DNA from: Myxococcota bacterium
Lineage (GTDB): Bacteria; Myxococcota_A; UBA9160; UBA4427
Assembly (NCBI GenBank): GCA_029941885.1
Contig: JAPYTP010000035.1
Location: forward strand, 1-39,050
Direction: 5' to 3'
Length of the DNA stretch: 39,050 bases
Position numbers and translations under genes: made by a program. This document shows, in pieces, positions 8,355 to 16,529 of this stretch. The notes under the pieces are model-generated. The model was not told the origin of the DNA and made no database searches. It saw only the letters and a list, made by a program, of their open reading frames with translations. The stretch's first letter is position 1; each line of letters opens with the position of its first letter.

Positions 8355-9629
8355 CTACTCCAGCAGATGGACGACCCCTTGCTTGTCGCCGAGGGGAGGA
8401 GCGAAATCCGTTTCGGCCTCGTAGTCGACGCCGGGGACCTCCCAGCCATACAGACGCATGAATTCGGTCCTGAACAACTCGTGGCCCCGGGCGGTGAGCG
8501 CAGTGACGGGACCCGATTTGGCAGAGTTCCATAGATCACGGATCGCGACCTGGGTTTCGGCGACCAGTTCATGGCCATCGAGACGCAGCCGACCCTCGTC
8601 ATCGAGCATCTGACGCCAGGGTTCTCCCTGACCGGGATCCTTCGCTTCGCCATAGAGCGCGTTGGCAAATCCAATCCCGACCGCGAGCGGATCATCATAG
8701 TCGCCGATCCCGCTGTCCACGACGGCGAGATAGTCGGCGATGTACTTGAGCATCGCGGGAATCGCGACCGACGCTCCCGTCACGACCGCCGGATTCATGC
8801 AGGTGAAGGCCGAACCGCCGATGCGCTTCTCCAACCGGGCATTCAGGCTCCGCGTTGTGGCGTCGATATGTTTCTTGGCCCCACCGAGTGCTCCGTCCCA
8901 GTAGATCCGCCGCAGCGGCTCGAAGTCCGGACCGATATAACTGAGAGGTGCGACCTTGAGGCCCGGGTTGGCGCGATCCGCGTACAACAGGGCATTGGTC
9001 CAGAGGGCGAGATCGTCGCCGCCCATCACGCGCCGCGTGTGTTCGATTTCGAGATCGCTGGCGGGGTCGAGATGAACCTCCGTGTGTTCGCCGCTCTTGA
9101 AGTCGAGGCCGATGACATCGAGCGGATCGCCGACCACCTTGAGAGCCGACGTCCAGGTTTCTTCGAGGTGACTTCGACGGGGTGCCGCGACGCTGTAGAC
9201 GAGGAGGTCGATCCGTTCGCCGGCGGCCTGCAGGTCGTCGATGACGCGATCCCGTGTCTCGTCGCTGAACGCGTCACCAAAATACGTTCGCTGCTCTGGA
9301 TAGGCCTGGTGAAGCGCTTCGGTGAGATACCAGCCCGCGGGAGCCATGGCGATCTTCTCGTCTCGGAAGGCGGGCGGCGTTTCGTAGCCGACACCGATGA
9401 TCTTCGCGAATCCCGCTTCCTTGAGCGCGATGGCAATCGAGCTTCCGTAACCGAAGGTGGTGCTACCCAGAATCAGCGCCGTCTTTCCCTCGGCGGCGGC
9501 CAGGGGCTCCGGAAATGCGTCACGCGCTCGCTCGATCTGCCGCTCGGCGAGAACGCGGCACCCTTCCGGGTGGGCCGTCAGGATCATCAGACCGCGAGCA
9601 CGCGGCGTGGCGAGTGAAAGAACCGACAT
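8355..9629 (-). CDS. fabV: FabV-type trans-2-enoyl-CoA/ACP reductase
   Basis: A 424-aa protein of the FabV/TER family, which reduces trans-2-enoyl thioesters with NADH in the last step of fatty-acid elongation. The key signature is Tyr243-x8-Lys252 (YWDGALGGAK), which in FabV replaces the Yx6K of FabI. Also visible are TAHPEGC (residues 18-24), the nucleotide loop GSTTFGYG (55-62), and YSVAAPRR (145-152). Length is slightly above the roughly 400 usual. ATG 9629 is chosen because a GGGAG site stands a few bases upstream. It is convergent with the SDR gene with only 9 bp between them. It could serve fatty-acid synthesis or a specialised enoyl-CoA pathway; the sequence does not decide. Confidence 0.88.
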   Translation of the reverse strand: MSVLSLATPRARGLMILTAHPEGCRVLAERQIERARDAFPEPLAAAEGKTALILGSTTFGYGSSIAIALKEAGFAKIIGVGYETPPAFRDEKIAMAPAGWYLTEALHQAYPEQRTYFGDAFSDETRDRVIDDLQAAGERIDLLVYSVAAPRRSHLEETWTSALKVVGDPLDVIGLDFKSGEHTEVHLDPASDLEIEHTRRVMGGDDLALWTNALLYADRANPGLKVAPLSYIGPDFEPLRRIYWDGALGGAKKHIDATTRSLNARLEKRIGGSAFTCMNPAVVTGASVAIPAMLKYIADYLAVVDSGIGDYDDPLAVGIGFANALYGEAKDPGQGEPWRQMLDDEGRLRLDGHELVAETQVAIRDLWNSAKSGPVTALTARGHELFRTEFMRLYGWEVPGVDYEAETDFAPPLGDKQGVVHLLE

Positions 9630-9782
9630 TCGCTCCCTCGAGTGAGACCGGGCATCTGCCCGCATGGGTTCGCTGAGTCACGCCGAGACGATCGTGGCGG
9701 AACGGAAGACTACCCGATTCGGCGCACGAGGAATTCCATTTGTTCCTCCGGCCTGCATCCGCCACCGGGCCGGGCTGCAGGG

Positions 9783-11264
9783 CTAGGGCCTCGGCCCTCC
9801 CGTACTCGGGTTTCGGTAGTCGAGCGGGGGCGCACGATCTCCGACCAGGGGCCGATAGACGAAATCAGGCCCGATCCGCTCGCGATGTTCAGCGATCGCG
9901 CTCTCGAGCAGATCGGGTCGGGTGTAGAGGTCGACGGCCGTCATCGCCAGGGTCTTCGCAGCGTTGATCATGCCCTTGTTGCCGATTTCGGTCCCGCCCG
10001 AGGCGACCGCCTGCCAGGAATGGGGCGGCGTTCCGGGGACCCAGGTGGCCGTCGACAGCCCGACCGTCGGAACGACCTGTGACACGTCGCCGACGTCGGT
10101 CGAGCCGGGGTAGACGCCCTGGATCGTGAACGTCTCGATCTCGGCCGCGCTTTCGACGGGGGGGGCCTCAGCGAGAAAACTCTTTCGTAGCTCCCTTGCG
10201 AAACGTTTGTCCGCCGCGTTGTAGCGCACGCCGCCGACCCTTTGCAGGTTGGCGTCCATCGCCCGTCCGAGTGCCTCGTTTGGCACCAGCTCGTTGGCGC
10301 CGTGGATCACTTCGTAGTCGACGCGCGTCCCCGTTCCCTTCGCAGCGCCTTCGGCCGCCGCGACGACGCGTTCGAAGATTTCGTGCAGGGTCTCGGTCTT
10401 CGGATGCCGGACGTAGTAGAACACCTCGGCGAAATCCGGTGTGACATTGGGCGCGTGGCCACCCGCGGTGATGACGTAGTGGATCCGGGTCTCCTGCGGC
10501 ACGTGTTCGCGCAGAAGATTCGCCATGTGATTCATGGCCTCGACGCCGTCGAGGGCCGACCGGGCGCGTTCGGGCGCCGCGGCCGCGTGGGCCGAAATGC
10601 CGCGGAAGCGGAATTTCGCGGATTTGTTCGCGAGCATGCCGTGGATGCTCGCGCCGTTATTCGAGGAGGGATGCCAGTGGAGCGCTGCATCGACGTCGTC
10701 GAAGAGTCCGTCCCGCACGAGATAGGCCTTGCCCGCACCGCCCTCCTCGGCAGGCGAGCCGTAGACGCGAAGGGTCCCGCGCGTGCCGGAGGCCGAGAGC
10801 CAATCCGCGACAGCGAGGGCCGCTGCCACCGAGCCCGCGCCGAAGAGATGGTGACCACAGGCGTGGCCGGCCGCGACGTCGTCGCGCGTCTGGCGCTCCG
10901 GATTCCGTGTCTGGGAAAGACCCGGGAGCGCGTCGAACTCTGCGAGCACCGCGATCACCGGGTGCCCCGATCCGTATTCTGCGATGAAGGCAGTCGGCAT
11001 CCCGGCGACCCCCGCTGCGATCGAAAAGCCCGCCTCTCGCAGGCTGCTCTTAAGCAGTGCCGAGGACTCGACCTCCTGGTAGCCGACCTCGGCGAGATCC
11101 CAGATTCGTTGGGCGATCTCGCCGTACGCGACCCGATGTCTTTCGACGTGATCGCTGACCCGCAGCTTCGGATCCATGCCGCCGCTCCCGCCGGAGGCGC
11201 CGACGAGGAGGGGTCCGGCGAGCAAGAGGAAGAGGTTGAGACGGAAGGTGCGCAGGGTTCGCAT
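9783..11264 (-). CDS. exported M20-family amidohydrolase (AbgB-like)
   Basis: A zinc/manganese amidohydrolase of 493 aa from the M20 peptidase clan, closest in layout to p-aminobenzoyl-glutamate hydrolase subunit B. Metal-binding marks are GHACGHHLFGAG and ALHWHPSSN; an EVGYQEVES stretch precedes them. Family members hydrolyse amide bonds of small acylated amino acids or peptides. ATG 11264 gives a typical Sec signal (MRTLRTFR, then a Leu-rich segment LFLLLAGPLLVGA), so the enzyme is probably periplasmic, unlike cytoplasmic AbgB. No AbgA partner or AbgT transporter is nearby. Substrate unknown. Confidence 0.87.
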   Translation of the reverse strand: MRTLRTFRLNLFLLLAGPLLVGASGGSGGMDPKLRVSDHVERHRVAYGEIAQRIWDLAEVGYQEVESSALLKSSLREAGFSIAAGVAGMPTAFIAEYGSGHPVIAVLAEFDALPGLSQTRNPERQTRDDVAAGHACGHHLFGAGSVAAALAVADWLSASGTRGTLRVYGSPAEEGGAGKAYLVRDGLFDDVDAALHWHPSSNNGASIHGMLANKSAKFRFRGISAHAAAAPERARSALDGVEAMNHMANLLREHVPQETRIHYVITAGGHAPNVTPDFAEVFYYVRHPKTETLHEIFERVVAAAEGAAKGTGTRVDYEVIHGANELVPNEALGRAMDANLQRVGGVRYNAADKRFARELRKSFLAEAPPVESAAEIETFTIQGVYPGSTDVGDVSQVVPTVGLSTATWVPGTPPHSWQAVASGGTEIGNKGMINAAKTLAMTAVDLYTRPDLLESAIAEHRERIGPDFVYRPLVGDRAPPLDYRNPSTGGPRP

Positions 11265-11635
11265 CGGGCGAGGGTAGGGCCTGAAGCCGTCGATGGGTAA
11301 GGAGCCCGTCACTTCGTGTCCGTCTCGTGGCGTCGGCTGAGGCAAACGGCTGCACGGGTGGGGTCAGCCCCGACTGGACAGCACGAGCACGGGGGCGCGA
11401 TCGAACGCGACTCCGCATGAGGCCGCCCTTCGACACGCGGGCCTACTCTCGAGACGGTCAGGAGCTGGGGGATCCCGTTGGAGCCATCCCGGCGGCCTGA
11501 GATCGACCAGGATCCTCCCGCGATGGGCCCCACTGCAGTCGAAGATCTCATCGCGCAGAAACCGCGTGATGTCGCTCTGCGGAGTCGATTCCTGCCAGAA
11601 ATCGTCGTCGGTTGCTCCCGTGATCGCGGGCGCGC
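11265..11635. other. 371-bp gap without a recognised gene
   Basis: Between the amidohydrolase and the FAD oxidoreductase no convincing start, ribosome-binding site or family motif is seen. On the minus strand one frame reads sensibly for about 45 codons (11470-11620, TDDDFWQESTPQSDITRFLRD onwards as two adjacent pieces) before turning Arg/Pro/Ser rich. This might be a decayed gene, but I cannot name a family. Confidence 0.4.
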
Positions 11636-13009
11636 CTAGCCTGCTTCGATCAGTCTCTCGAGGCGCTCGGGGTCCCGGAGCATCCAACGTTTCACAGCGA
11701 CGCCGAAGCGAAATTTCTCGATGAAACCCATATGACTTCCGAGGGAGAGCCTCTTCCCGAGCATCCAGCGTGTCAGGATGGTGCCAAGCTTTTCGAGGTT
11801 GTTGAACGAGACGTAGAGACTGTAGGGATAGTCGGTCACGAACTCGGGGTGGGGAACCGGCTGGCAGACCTCGTTCTTCTTCTCGTCGTCGTCGAAGCGA
11901 AGCTCGATGGCGGCGATCACCGCCGCGCTCATGACCTGCTGGCACATCATGATCGATTGGAGCGTGATCTTTTCCCGGGCATAGATCGGTCGCGCAGGAC
12001 GAGTGGCGAGCCCATCGGCCGTGCAGTCGATGTAGAGGATTTCGAAACGCTCGGCGGCCCCCGCCTCACTCTCCCGGGAGAATGTGCGCGCCCCCTGCGT
12101 CAGCTCGATGCCCGATTCGTCGACCCGAAGGACCCGCCCCTGCCGGACGACGTCACGGATCCGCCGCAATTCCTCGAGTTCGTCGAGCGTGACCGTCGCG
12201 CAGCGATATTTCGCGGGCCAGACGTCCGGATCCAATCGAAGCAAGCGGCCTTCCGCTTCGAGGCGCTCGTAGACCGCAGAGAGGCTGTCGGATTCCGTGA
12301 TCGCTCGGAGCTGCGCGGGAAAGTCACGGGCGACCTCCCTGGGCTGGATGTTCTCGCGGTTCAGGAACCATGAATCGTTCGGCATGATCCAGGTAATCCG
12401 GTCGGGGTCGACGTCGCGTTCGAGCAGATAGAGCGCCGCGTCGATTCCGGTCTTGCCCGCACCGATCACGACGTAGCGCGCATAGGGACGGTCGACATCG
12501 GCGAGGGCGTTGATCGGGACGACTCGGACGTCTTCGGAGACCTCGTATTTCGGCTTCGTGTTGGCGGGGACGCGCACGTCCATATAGGTCGCATCGGCGG
12601 TTTTCTTCCGGACCGTCACGTCGTATTCGAGGTCGGGTGCGATCGTCGAGACGATCCGGGCCCGCCCCGTTTCCCGATCTCCCTCGTAGTGACACAGGGG
12701 CAGGAAGGTGAAACGCCCCGTCGCCGCGAGTTTTTTGAGTACGCGCTCGTAATAGCCGAGGATCTGCGATCGCGAGACGAGATCCTTCCCGCCCGATCCG
12801 AGCTTCAGGGAGTTGACACCGTAGAAGAGTGCGGGTTGGTGCAGGGTCACGAAGGGGTAGGCGTCGTTCCAATGCCCACCGGGCTTTGCCCGCCGGTCGA
12901 CCAGGACGACGCGGGCGTGCTTCGATCCGTGGATGATCTCGTCGGCGAAGGCGACTCCCATCGCCCCGGCGCCGACGACCAGGTAGTCGGTCTCGATTTC
13001 CCGCTTCAT
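11636..13009 (-). CDS. FAD/NAD(P)-dependent oxidoreductase, flavin-monooxygenase-like
   Basis: A 457-aa two-dinucleotide-domain flavoprotein. The first Rossmann motif GAGAMG sits at residues 13-18 (FAD), with VDRRAKPGGHWND ending the next strand as in flavin-containing monooxygenases. A second motif GAGKTG lies about residue 177 (NAD(P)H), followed by the strand ITWIMPNDSWFLNRE. The middle and C-terminal parts match no well-known subgroup to my eye. It begins 27 bp after the TauD-like gene, so the two are probably co-transcribed. It may hydroxylate or oxidise a small organic molecule. The broad family is secure and the specific reaction is unknown. Confidence 0.82.
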   Translation of the reverse strand: MKREIETDYLVVGAGAMGVAFADEIIHGSKHARVVLVDRRAKPGGHWNDAYPFVTLHQPALFYGVNSLKLGSGGKDLVSRSQILGYYERVLKKLAATGRFTFLPLCHYEGDRETGRARIVSTIAPDLEYDVTVRKKTADATYMDVRVPANTKPKYEVSEDVRVVPINALADVDRPYARYVVIGAGKTGIDAALYLLERDVDPDRITWIMPNDSWFLNRENIQPREVARDFPAQLRAITESDSLSAVYERLEAEGRLLRLDPDVWPAKYRCATVTLDELEELRRIRDVVRQGRVLRVDESGIELTQGARTFSRESEAGAAERFEILYIDCTADGLATRPARPIYAREKITLQSIMMCQQVMSAAVIAAIELRFDDDEKKNEVCQPVPHPEFVTDYPYSLYVSFNNLEKLGTILTRWMLGKRLSLGSHMGFIEKFRFGVAVKRWMLRDPERLERLIEAG

Positions 13010-13036
13010 GCGAGGACTGCCTGCACGAGGACGGAC

Positions 13037-13921
13037 CTAACGGTCCTTGAGGAACTGTTTGAGCGGCTGGTCGCGCCAGGTTCCCGCGCTGAACTTTTCG
13101 TCATGGGGCTCGTATCGGGGCGGAGCGGAAGCCTCGGGTTTGTCGCCCATGACGGTGACGCGCTGAATCACGCGTTCGCCCTCGAAATCGTTCAGGACAT
13201 GATGTTGCGTACAGCGGTTGTCCCACATCGCGATCGTACCCTGGCTCCAGTGGTACCGGACGGTGAAGCGCATGCGAGCTGCGTGGCTCGTCAGGTATCC
13301 GAGCAGGACCTCGCTCTCCTCGTGGCTCATCTCGACGATGCGACGAGTGAAGTGATAGTTGACGAAGAGGGATTTTCGGCCCGTCACGGGATGGGTGCGA
13401 ATGACCGGGTGAATGGCCTTTCGATCCGGCGCGTGATGCGGGCTGGCGTCGTGGAGGGCGGTCAGCCCCTCGCAGAGATCCTTCATCGGCTGTGAGAGCT
13501 CTTCGTAGGCCTTGTACATGTTCGCCCAGAGCGTGTCGCCACCGACATCAGGACATTTCTTCATGTGCAGGATCGCGAAGATCGAGGGTTCGGTCTGGCA
13601 AGAGAGATCGCTGTGCCATTCGTCGGCGACCGCTCCGGCTCCACCGACCGCCTTCAGCTCGAAGAACTCCGGCCGTTCCGCGTCCAAGGAGAGATTCGGA
13701 TGCCCTTCGAGCCGGCCGAAGAGGTTGCCGAAAGCGATGTGCTCGTCCGGCGTCAGGTGCTGGTCGGGAAAGAAGAGCACCAGGTGTTCGGAGATCAGCG
13801 ACAGGATGGCTTCGGCATCGGCCGGGCCGCTGTCGGCGAGGCGGAGTCCCCGCACCTCGGCTCCGAGGGAGCCGGTAAGGCGTGTGATTTCGAGTTCGTC
13901 TGCCCTGTGTGCGGTGGCCAT
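13037..13921 (-). CDS. TauD/TfdA-family Fe(II)/2-oxoglutarate dioxygenase
   Basis: A 294-aa non-haem iron dioxygenase. Iron ligands are visible as WHSDL (His103, Asp105) and the distal His240 in WDNRCTQHHVLND; Arg250 or Arg254 would bind 2-oxoglutarate. Layout and length match TauD (taurine) and TfdA (2,4-D) enzymes, which oxidise a substrate with O2 and release succinate. ATG 13921 is supported by GAGGAG 9 bases upstream; the frame runs 60 codons further but reads as non-coding. No sulphonate transporter or sulphur gene is nearby, so taurine use is not supported. It is probably in an operon with the FAD oxidoreductase downstream. Confidence 0.9.
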   Translation of the reverse strand: MATAHRADELEITRLTGSLGAEVRGLRLADSGPADAEAILSLISEHLVLFFPDQHLTPDEHIAFGNLFGRLEGHPNLSLDAERPEFFELKAVGGAGAVADEWHSDLSCQTEPSIFAILHMKKCPDVGGDTLWANMYKAYEELSQPMKDLCEGLTALHDASPHHAPDRKAIHPVIRTHPVTGRKSLFVNYHFTRRIVEMSHEESEVLLGYLTSHAARMRFTVRYHWSQGTIAMWDNRCTQHHVLNDFEGERVIQRVTVMGDKPEASAPPRYEPHDEKFSAGTWRDQPLKQFLKDR

Positions 13922-14042
13922 GCGGGGAAGCTCCTCACGATCTGATGGGTCGGATCCCCAGCATACCGCGCGTGGGGCGGACGTGGCGCGCACCCCCGCT
14001 CGAGTCGGGTCGATATCGCTCGCGGCCGGCTCGACGGGGGAC

Positions 14043-14067
14043 CGGCAGGGTTCACTCGAACCCGCCG
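14043..14067. promoter_or_regulatory. inverted repeat in divergent promoter region
   Basis: CGGC-A-GGGTTC (14043-14053) and GAACCC-GCCG (14058-14067) form a 10-bp inverted repeat with one unpaired A and a 4-base centre. It lies in the 227-bp region between the dioxygenase (minus) and the PEP-CTERM protein (plus). It could be an operator for either gene or a 5'-UTR hairpin. It is longer than the chance palindromes scattered through the window. Confidence 0.4.
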
Positions 14068-14148
14068 ATTTTGCTTCCGAAGCTGGGGGAAAACCTGCCA
14101 CAACCGGCTCGGAGTCACCACGTCAATCCAACTGGAGGTAGATTGCAC

Positions 14149-14931
14149 ATGGACAAAACGTTCAGGCTCGTTCTCGCAGCGCTGTACGCGGTCTCGGCTC
14201 TGCTGGTACTCACGTCGTCGCCAGCCCTGGCCCTGATCATAGAGGGTGAAAATCCGTACACGCCGGTGGCCGTCCAGGTGCTCTGCATTGACGATTGCAG
14301 CCAACTCCCCGCAGTCCCGCCTCGCCACGACGGCAGTCCTTTTGAGTTCGACCGCGGGATCAAGGCCGTCGTGGATGGGGCGGACCTGACCGTGACGACC
14401 TCGGGGAGCGTCTTCGTCTACGGGCCCATCCATGCGAGCGGTCTGGTCTCCCTGACGGGCGCGGACATCTCGATCTTCGATACCTCGATCGAAGCGCTCG
14501 AGATCATTCTCGAGACGGGAGGGGACATTTCCCTCACGATCCCGCCGATCATCGACTTTCCGCCGATCATCGATCTCCGCCCGGAGTATCCGATCATCTG
14601 TGCCTGTATCACGCAAATCGATCTCGGCCCGATCGTGTCGGGTTCGCCACTGGGTCCCGGATCCGGTGGCGACATCACGCTGTTGGCGGCCGTCGTCGGA
14701 GTGGCCCGCGCGAACGCACACTCGCCCGGACTCTCGTTCGACCCCGACGGTGACGTCTACATCGATGTCTCGATGGTGACGCTCGGCCACCTGAAGATAA
14801 AAGCCGGCGGGTCCGTGGTGGTCGCCGGGGTGAGTTGGATGCCGGTGCCCGAGCCCGGGACCGCTCTGCTGCTCGGTCTCGGTCTCGTCGGACTGGGTCA
14901 TTTCCGTTCGGAGCGCCGAACCGATCACTGA
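14149..14931 (+). CDS. PEP-CTERM sorted exported protein
   Basis: A 260-aa secreted protein of unknown function. It has a Sec signal (MDKTFRLVLAALYAVSALLV, cleavage likely after SPALA) and at residues 235-258 a PEP-CTERM signal: VPEPG, a Leu/Gly-rich membrane segment (TALLLGLGLVGLGHF) and a basic tail RSERR. In known systems exosortase (EpsH/XrtA) cleaves this signal as the protein is passed to the cell surface with exopolysaccharide. The middle is rich in Asp, Ile and Gly strands (GGDISLTIPPIIDFPPII) and looks like a beta-rich surface repeat protein. There are four Cys in two close pairs (about 46/50 and 152/154). GGAGG lies 9 bases before the ATG. No exosortase is in this window. Confidence 0.85.
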   Translation: MDKTFRLVLAALYAVSALLVLTSSPALALIIEGENPYTPVAVQVLCIDDCSQLPAVPPRHDGSPFEFDRGIKAVVDGADLTVTTSGSVFVYGPIHASGLVSLTGADISIFDTSIEALEIILETGGDISLTIPPIIDFPPIIDLRPEYPIICACITQIDLGPIVSGSPLGPGSGGDITLLAAVVGVARANAHSPGLSFDPDGDVYIDVSMVTLGHLKIKAGGSVVVAGVSWMPVPEPGTALLLGLGLVGLGHFRSERRTDH

Positions 14932-14964
14932 AACGGTTGGTGCGCCGCGGCCGGAGTCTCGCTC

Positions 14965-14998
14965 TTTTTGGCTCCCGGCGGTTTTTGGCTCCCGGCGA
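14965..14998 (+). repeat. 17-bp tandem duplication
   Basis: Two adjacent copies of TTTTTGGCTCCCGGCGR (14965-14981 and 14982-14998), differing only at the last base, lie 34 bp after the PEP-CTERM stop. Each copy holds a T5 run. It may be a replication-slippage duplication in a transcript end region; no stable terminator hairpin is obvious. Confidence 0.75.
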
Positions 14999-15100
14999 TT
15001 CTGAGCTCGCGGCGGAGACGCGGCCGGGACCCCTTGTCGGATCCTCGCTAGGGTTTCAGCGCGGCGAGCCTTTCGTGCGCCGGCCAGTCGGAGATCATTC

Positions 15101-16195
15101 ATGAGTGAACCCCTGGGAGCCGTCGTCGTGGGAACGGGTTTCGGAGTACTGACCCACCTGCGCGCGTTGCGCGCCGCGGGTTTCGATGTGCGGGCGATCG
15201 TCGGTCGTGATGGCGAGAAGGCACGCAAGCGCGCCGAGCTGATGGGCGTGCCCGCTGGACTCGATTCGCTCGAAGAGGCGCTGGCCCTTCCCGGGGTCGA
15301 TGCCGTAGCGGTCTCGACCCCACCGCATACCCACGCGGAGATCGTATTGGCCGCCGTCGCGGCGGGAAAACACGTGGTCTGCGAGAAGCCATTCGCGCGG
15401 GATGCGGCCGAAGGGCGTCGCATGCTCGAGGCGGCGGAAGCCGCGGGCATCGTCCATCTCCTCGGCTGCGAGTTTCGCTGGGCCACCGGTCAAGCGGTGG
15501 CGGCGCGTGCGATTTCAGAGGGGCTGATCGGCGAGCCACGTCACGCGACCTTTCTCTTTCAGATGCCCTCGCTGGCGGACGCCGACGCTGAAGTGCCGGA
15601 TTGGTGGCGGCTCGAGGAGGAGGGCGGAGGTTGGTTGGGGGCCTACGCCTCTCACATCATCGATCAGATCCGCGTGAGCGCGGGAGAGTTCGTCGGGGTG
15701 AGTGCATCGCTCTCGGGGGTGGCCGAGCGTGCGGAGTCGACGCCCTGGACCGCGGAAGACACCTACTCGGTCCATTTCAGGACCGAGTCCGGTCTCGAAG
15801 GCATCATGCAGAGTTCGTCGGCGGCGCGAGGACCCTTCGCGGCCTGTTCCCGATTCGTGGGCTCAAAGGGGACGGTCTGGATCGAGGGCGACTCGGTCGG
15901 GGTCGCCGACGCATCCGGCGAGCGGACACTCGAGGTTCCCGAAGATCTGCGACTCCCGCCGCCGGTGCCGCCGCCGGCCGAGCTGTTGTCGACGACCTAC
16001 GACATGTTGCACTCGATGGGCATCGATCTGGGCCCCTACACGCGTCTCTATGAGACCTTCCGTGATCGGATTCTCGGGCGGCCCGTGGCGGAGGACCCCC
16101 GCGCGGCGACCTTTGCCGACGGAGTCGCGGTGCAGGCAGTTCTGGACGCAATCCGTCGATCCTCCAAGGAAAAGGCCTGGATCGCGATCGACTGA
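15101..16195 (+). CDS. Gfo/Idh/MocA family oxidoreductase
   Basis: A 364-aa NAD(P)-dependent oxidoreductase. It has the N-terminal Rossmann motif GTGFGV (11-16), VSTPPHTHAE (71-80), the signature CEKPFA with EKP at 95-97 (Lys96 catalytic), and the second-domain helix ASHIIDQ with His185. Family members oxidise sugars, inositols or other hydroxylated compounds, or reduce biliverdin and aromatic dihydrodiols. ATG 15101 has GGAG 8 bases upstream. It appears to be a single gene, followed 10 bp later by a tiny PilZ-like ORF. Substrate not readable. Confidence 0.92.
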   Translation: MSEPLGAVVVGTGFGVLTHLRALRAAGFDVRAIVGRDGEKARKRAELMGVPAGLDSLEEALALPGVDAVAVSTPPHTHAEIVLAAVAAGKHVVCEKPFARDAAEGRRMLEAAEAAGIVHLLGCEFRWATGQAVAARAISEGLIGEPRHATFLFQMPSLADADAEVPDWWRLEEEGGGWLGAYASHIIDQIRVSAGEFVGVSASLSGVAERAESTPWTAEDTYSVHFRTESGLEGIMQSSSAARGPFAACSRFVGSKGTVWIEGDSVGVADASGERTLEVPEDLRLPPPVPPPAELLSTTYDMLHSMGIDLGPYTRLYETFRDRILGRPVAEDPRAATFADGVAVQAVLDAIRRSSKEKAWIAID

Positions 16196-16205
16196 CCGGA
16201 CTCGT

Positions 16206-16442
16206 GTGGCGACGCTGCGACCCCCGCGCACCAGAATTGGCGCACCGCAGCTCGATACGCCGAACGACCTTCCCGAGCTCGGCACGAAGGTCCGTCTCTA
16301 CATCTTCATCCAGCCCGTCTGTCCCTTTGAATTGTCTGGCGAGGTCGTGCGTGTCGACGGCTCGACCTTCGCGATCAGCTACAACGTTCTCGACCTCGAG
16401 GTCGGCCGCCTGGTCGATGATGTGGCGGTACTGGTCGGCTGA
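16206..16442 (+). CDS. half-length PilZ-like small ORF
   Basis: A 78-aa frame from GTG 16206. The segment ELGTKVRLYIFIQPVCPFEL through SGEVVRVDG and the C-terminal DLEVGRLVDDVAVLVG follow the second half of PilZ domains, which in many proteins bind cyclic-di-GMP. The first half, with the RxxxR ligand motif and the (D/N)xSxxG turn, is missing, and there is no ribosome-binding site. The ORF starts only 10 bp after the Gfo/Idh/MocA gene. It is either the truncated remains of a PilZ gene or a non-binding miniature version. The assignment rests on pattern resemblance alone. Confidence 0.45.
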   Translation: MATLRPPRTRIGAPQLDTPNDLPELGTKVRLYIFIQPVCPFELSGEVVRVDGSTFAISYNVLDLEVGRLVDDVAVLVG

Positions 16443-16529
16443 AAGTTGCCCTGACGCCGCCGGCTCCGGTCGGCTCCGAGCGCCCAAGAAGGCGCGTCCC
16501 CGATCACGAGCTCGGTCGAAATCCGACGA

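Noticed and set aside
9649-9662. CGGGCA-TC-TGCCCG palindrome upstream of the FabV gene
   Set aside because: Six-base arms with short centres are expected every few hundred bases in GC-rich DNA. Without a promoter or conservation I do not call it an operator.
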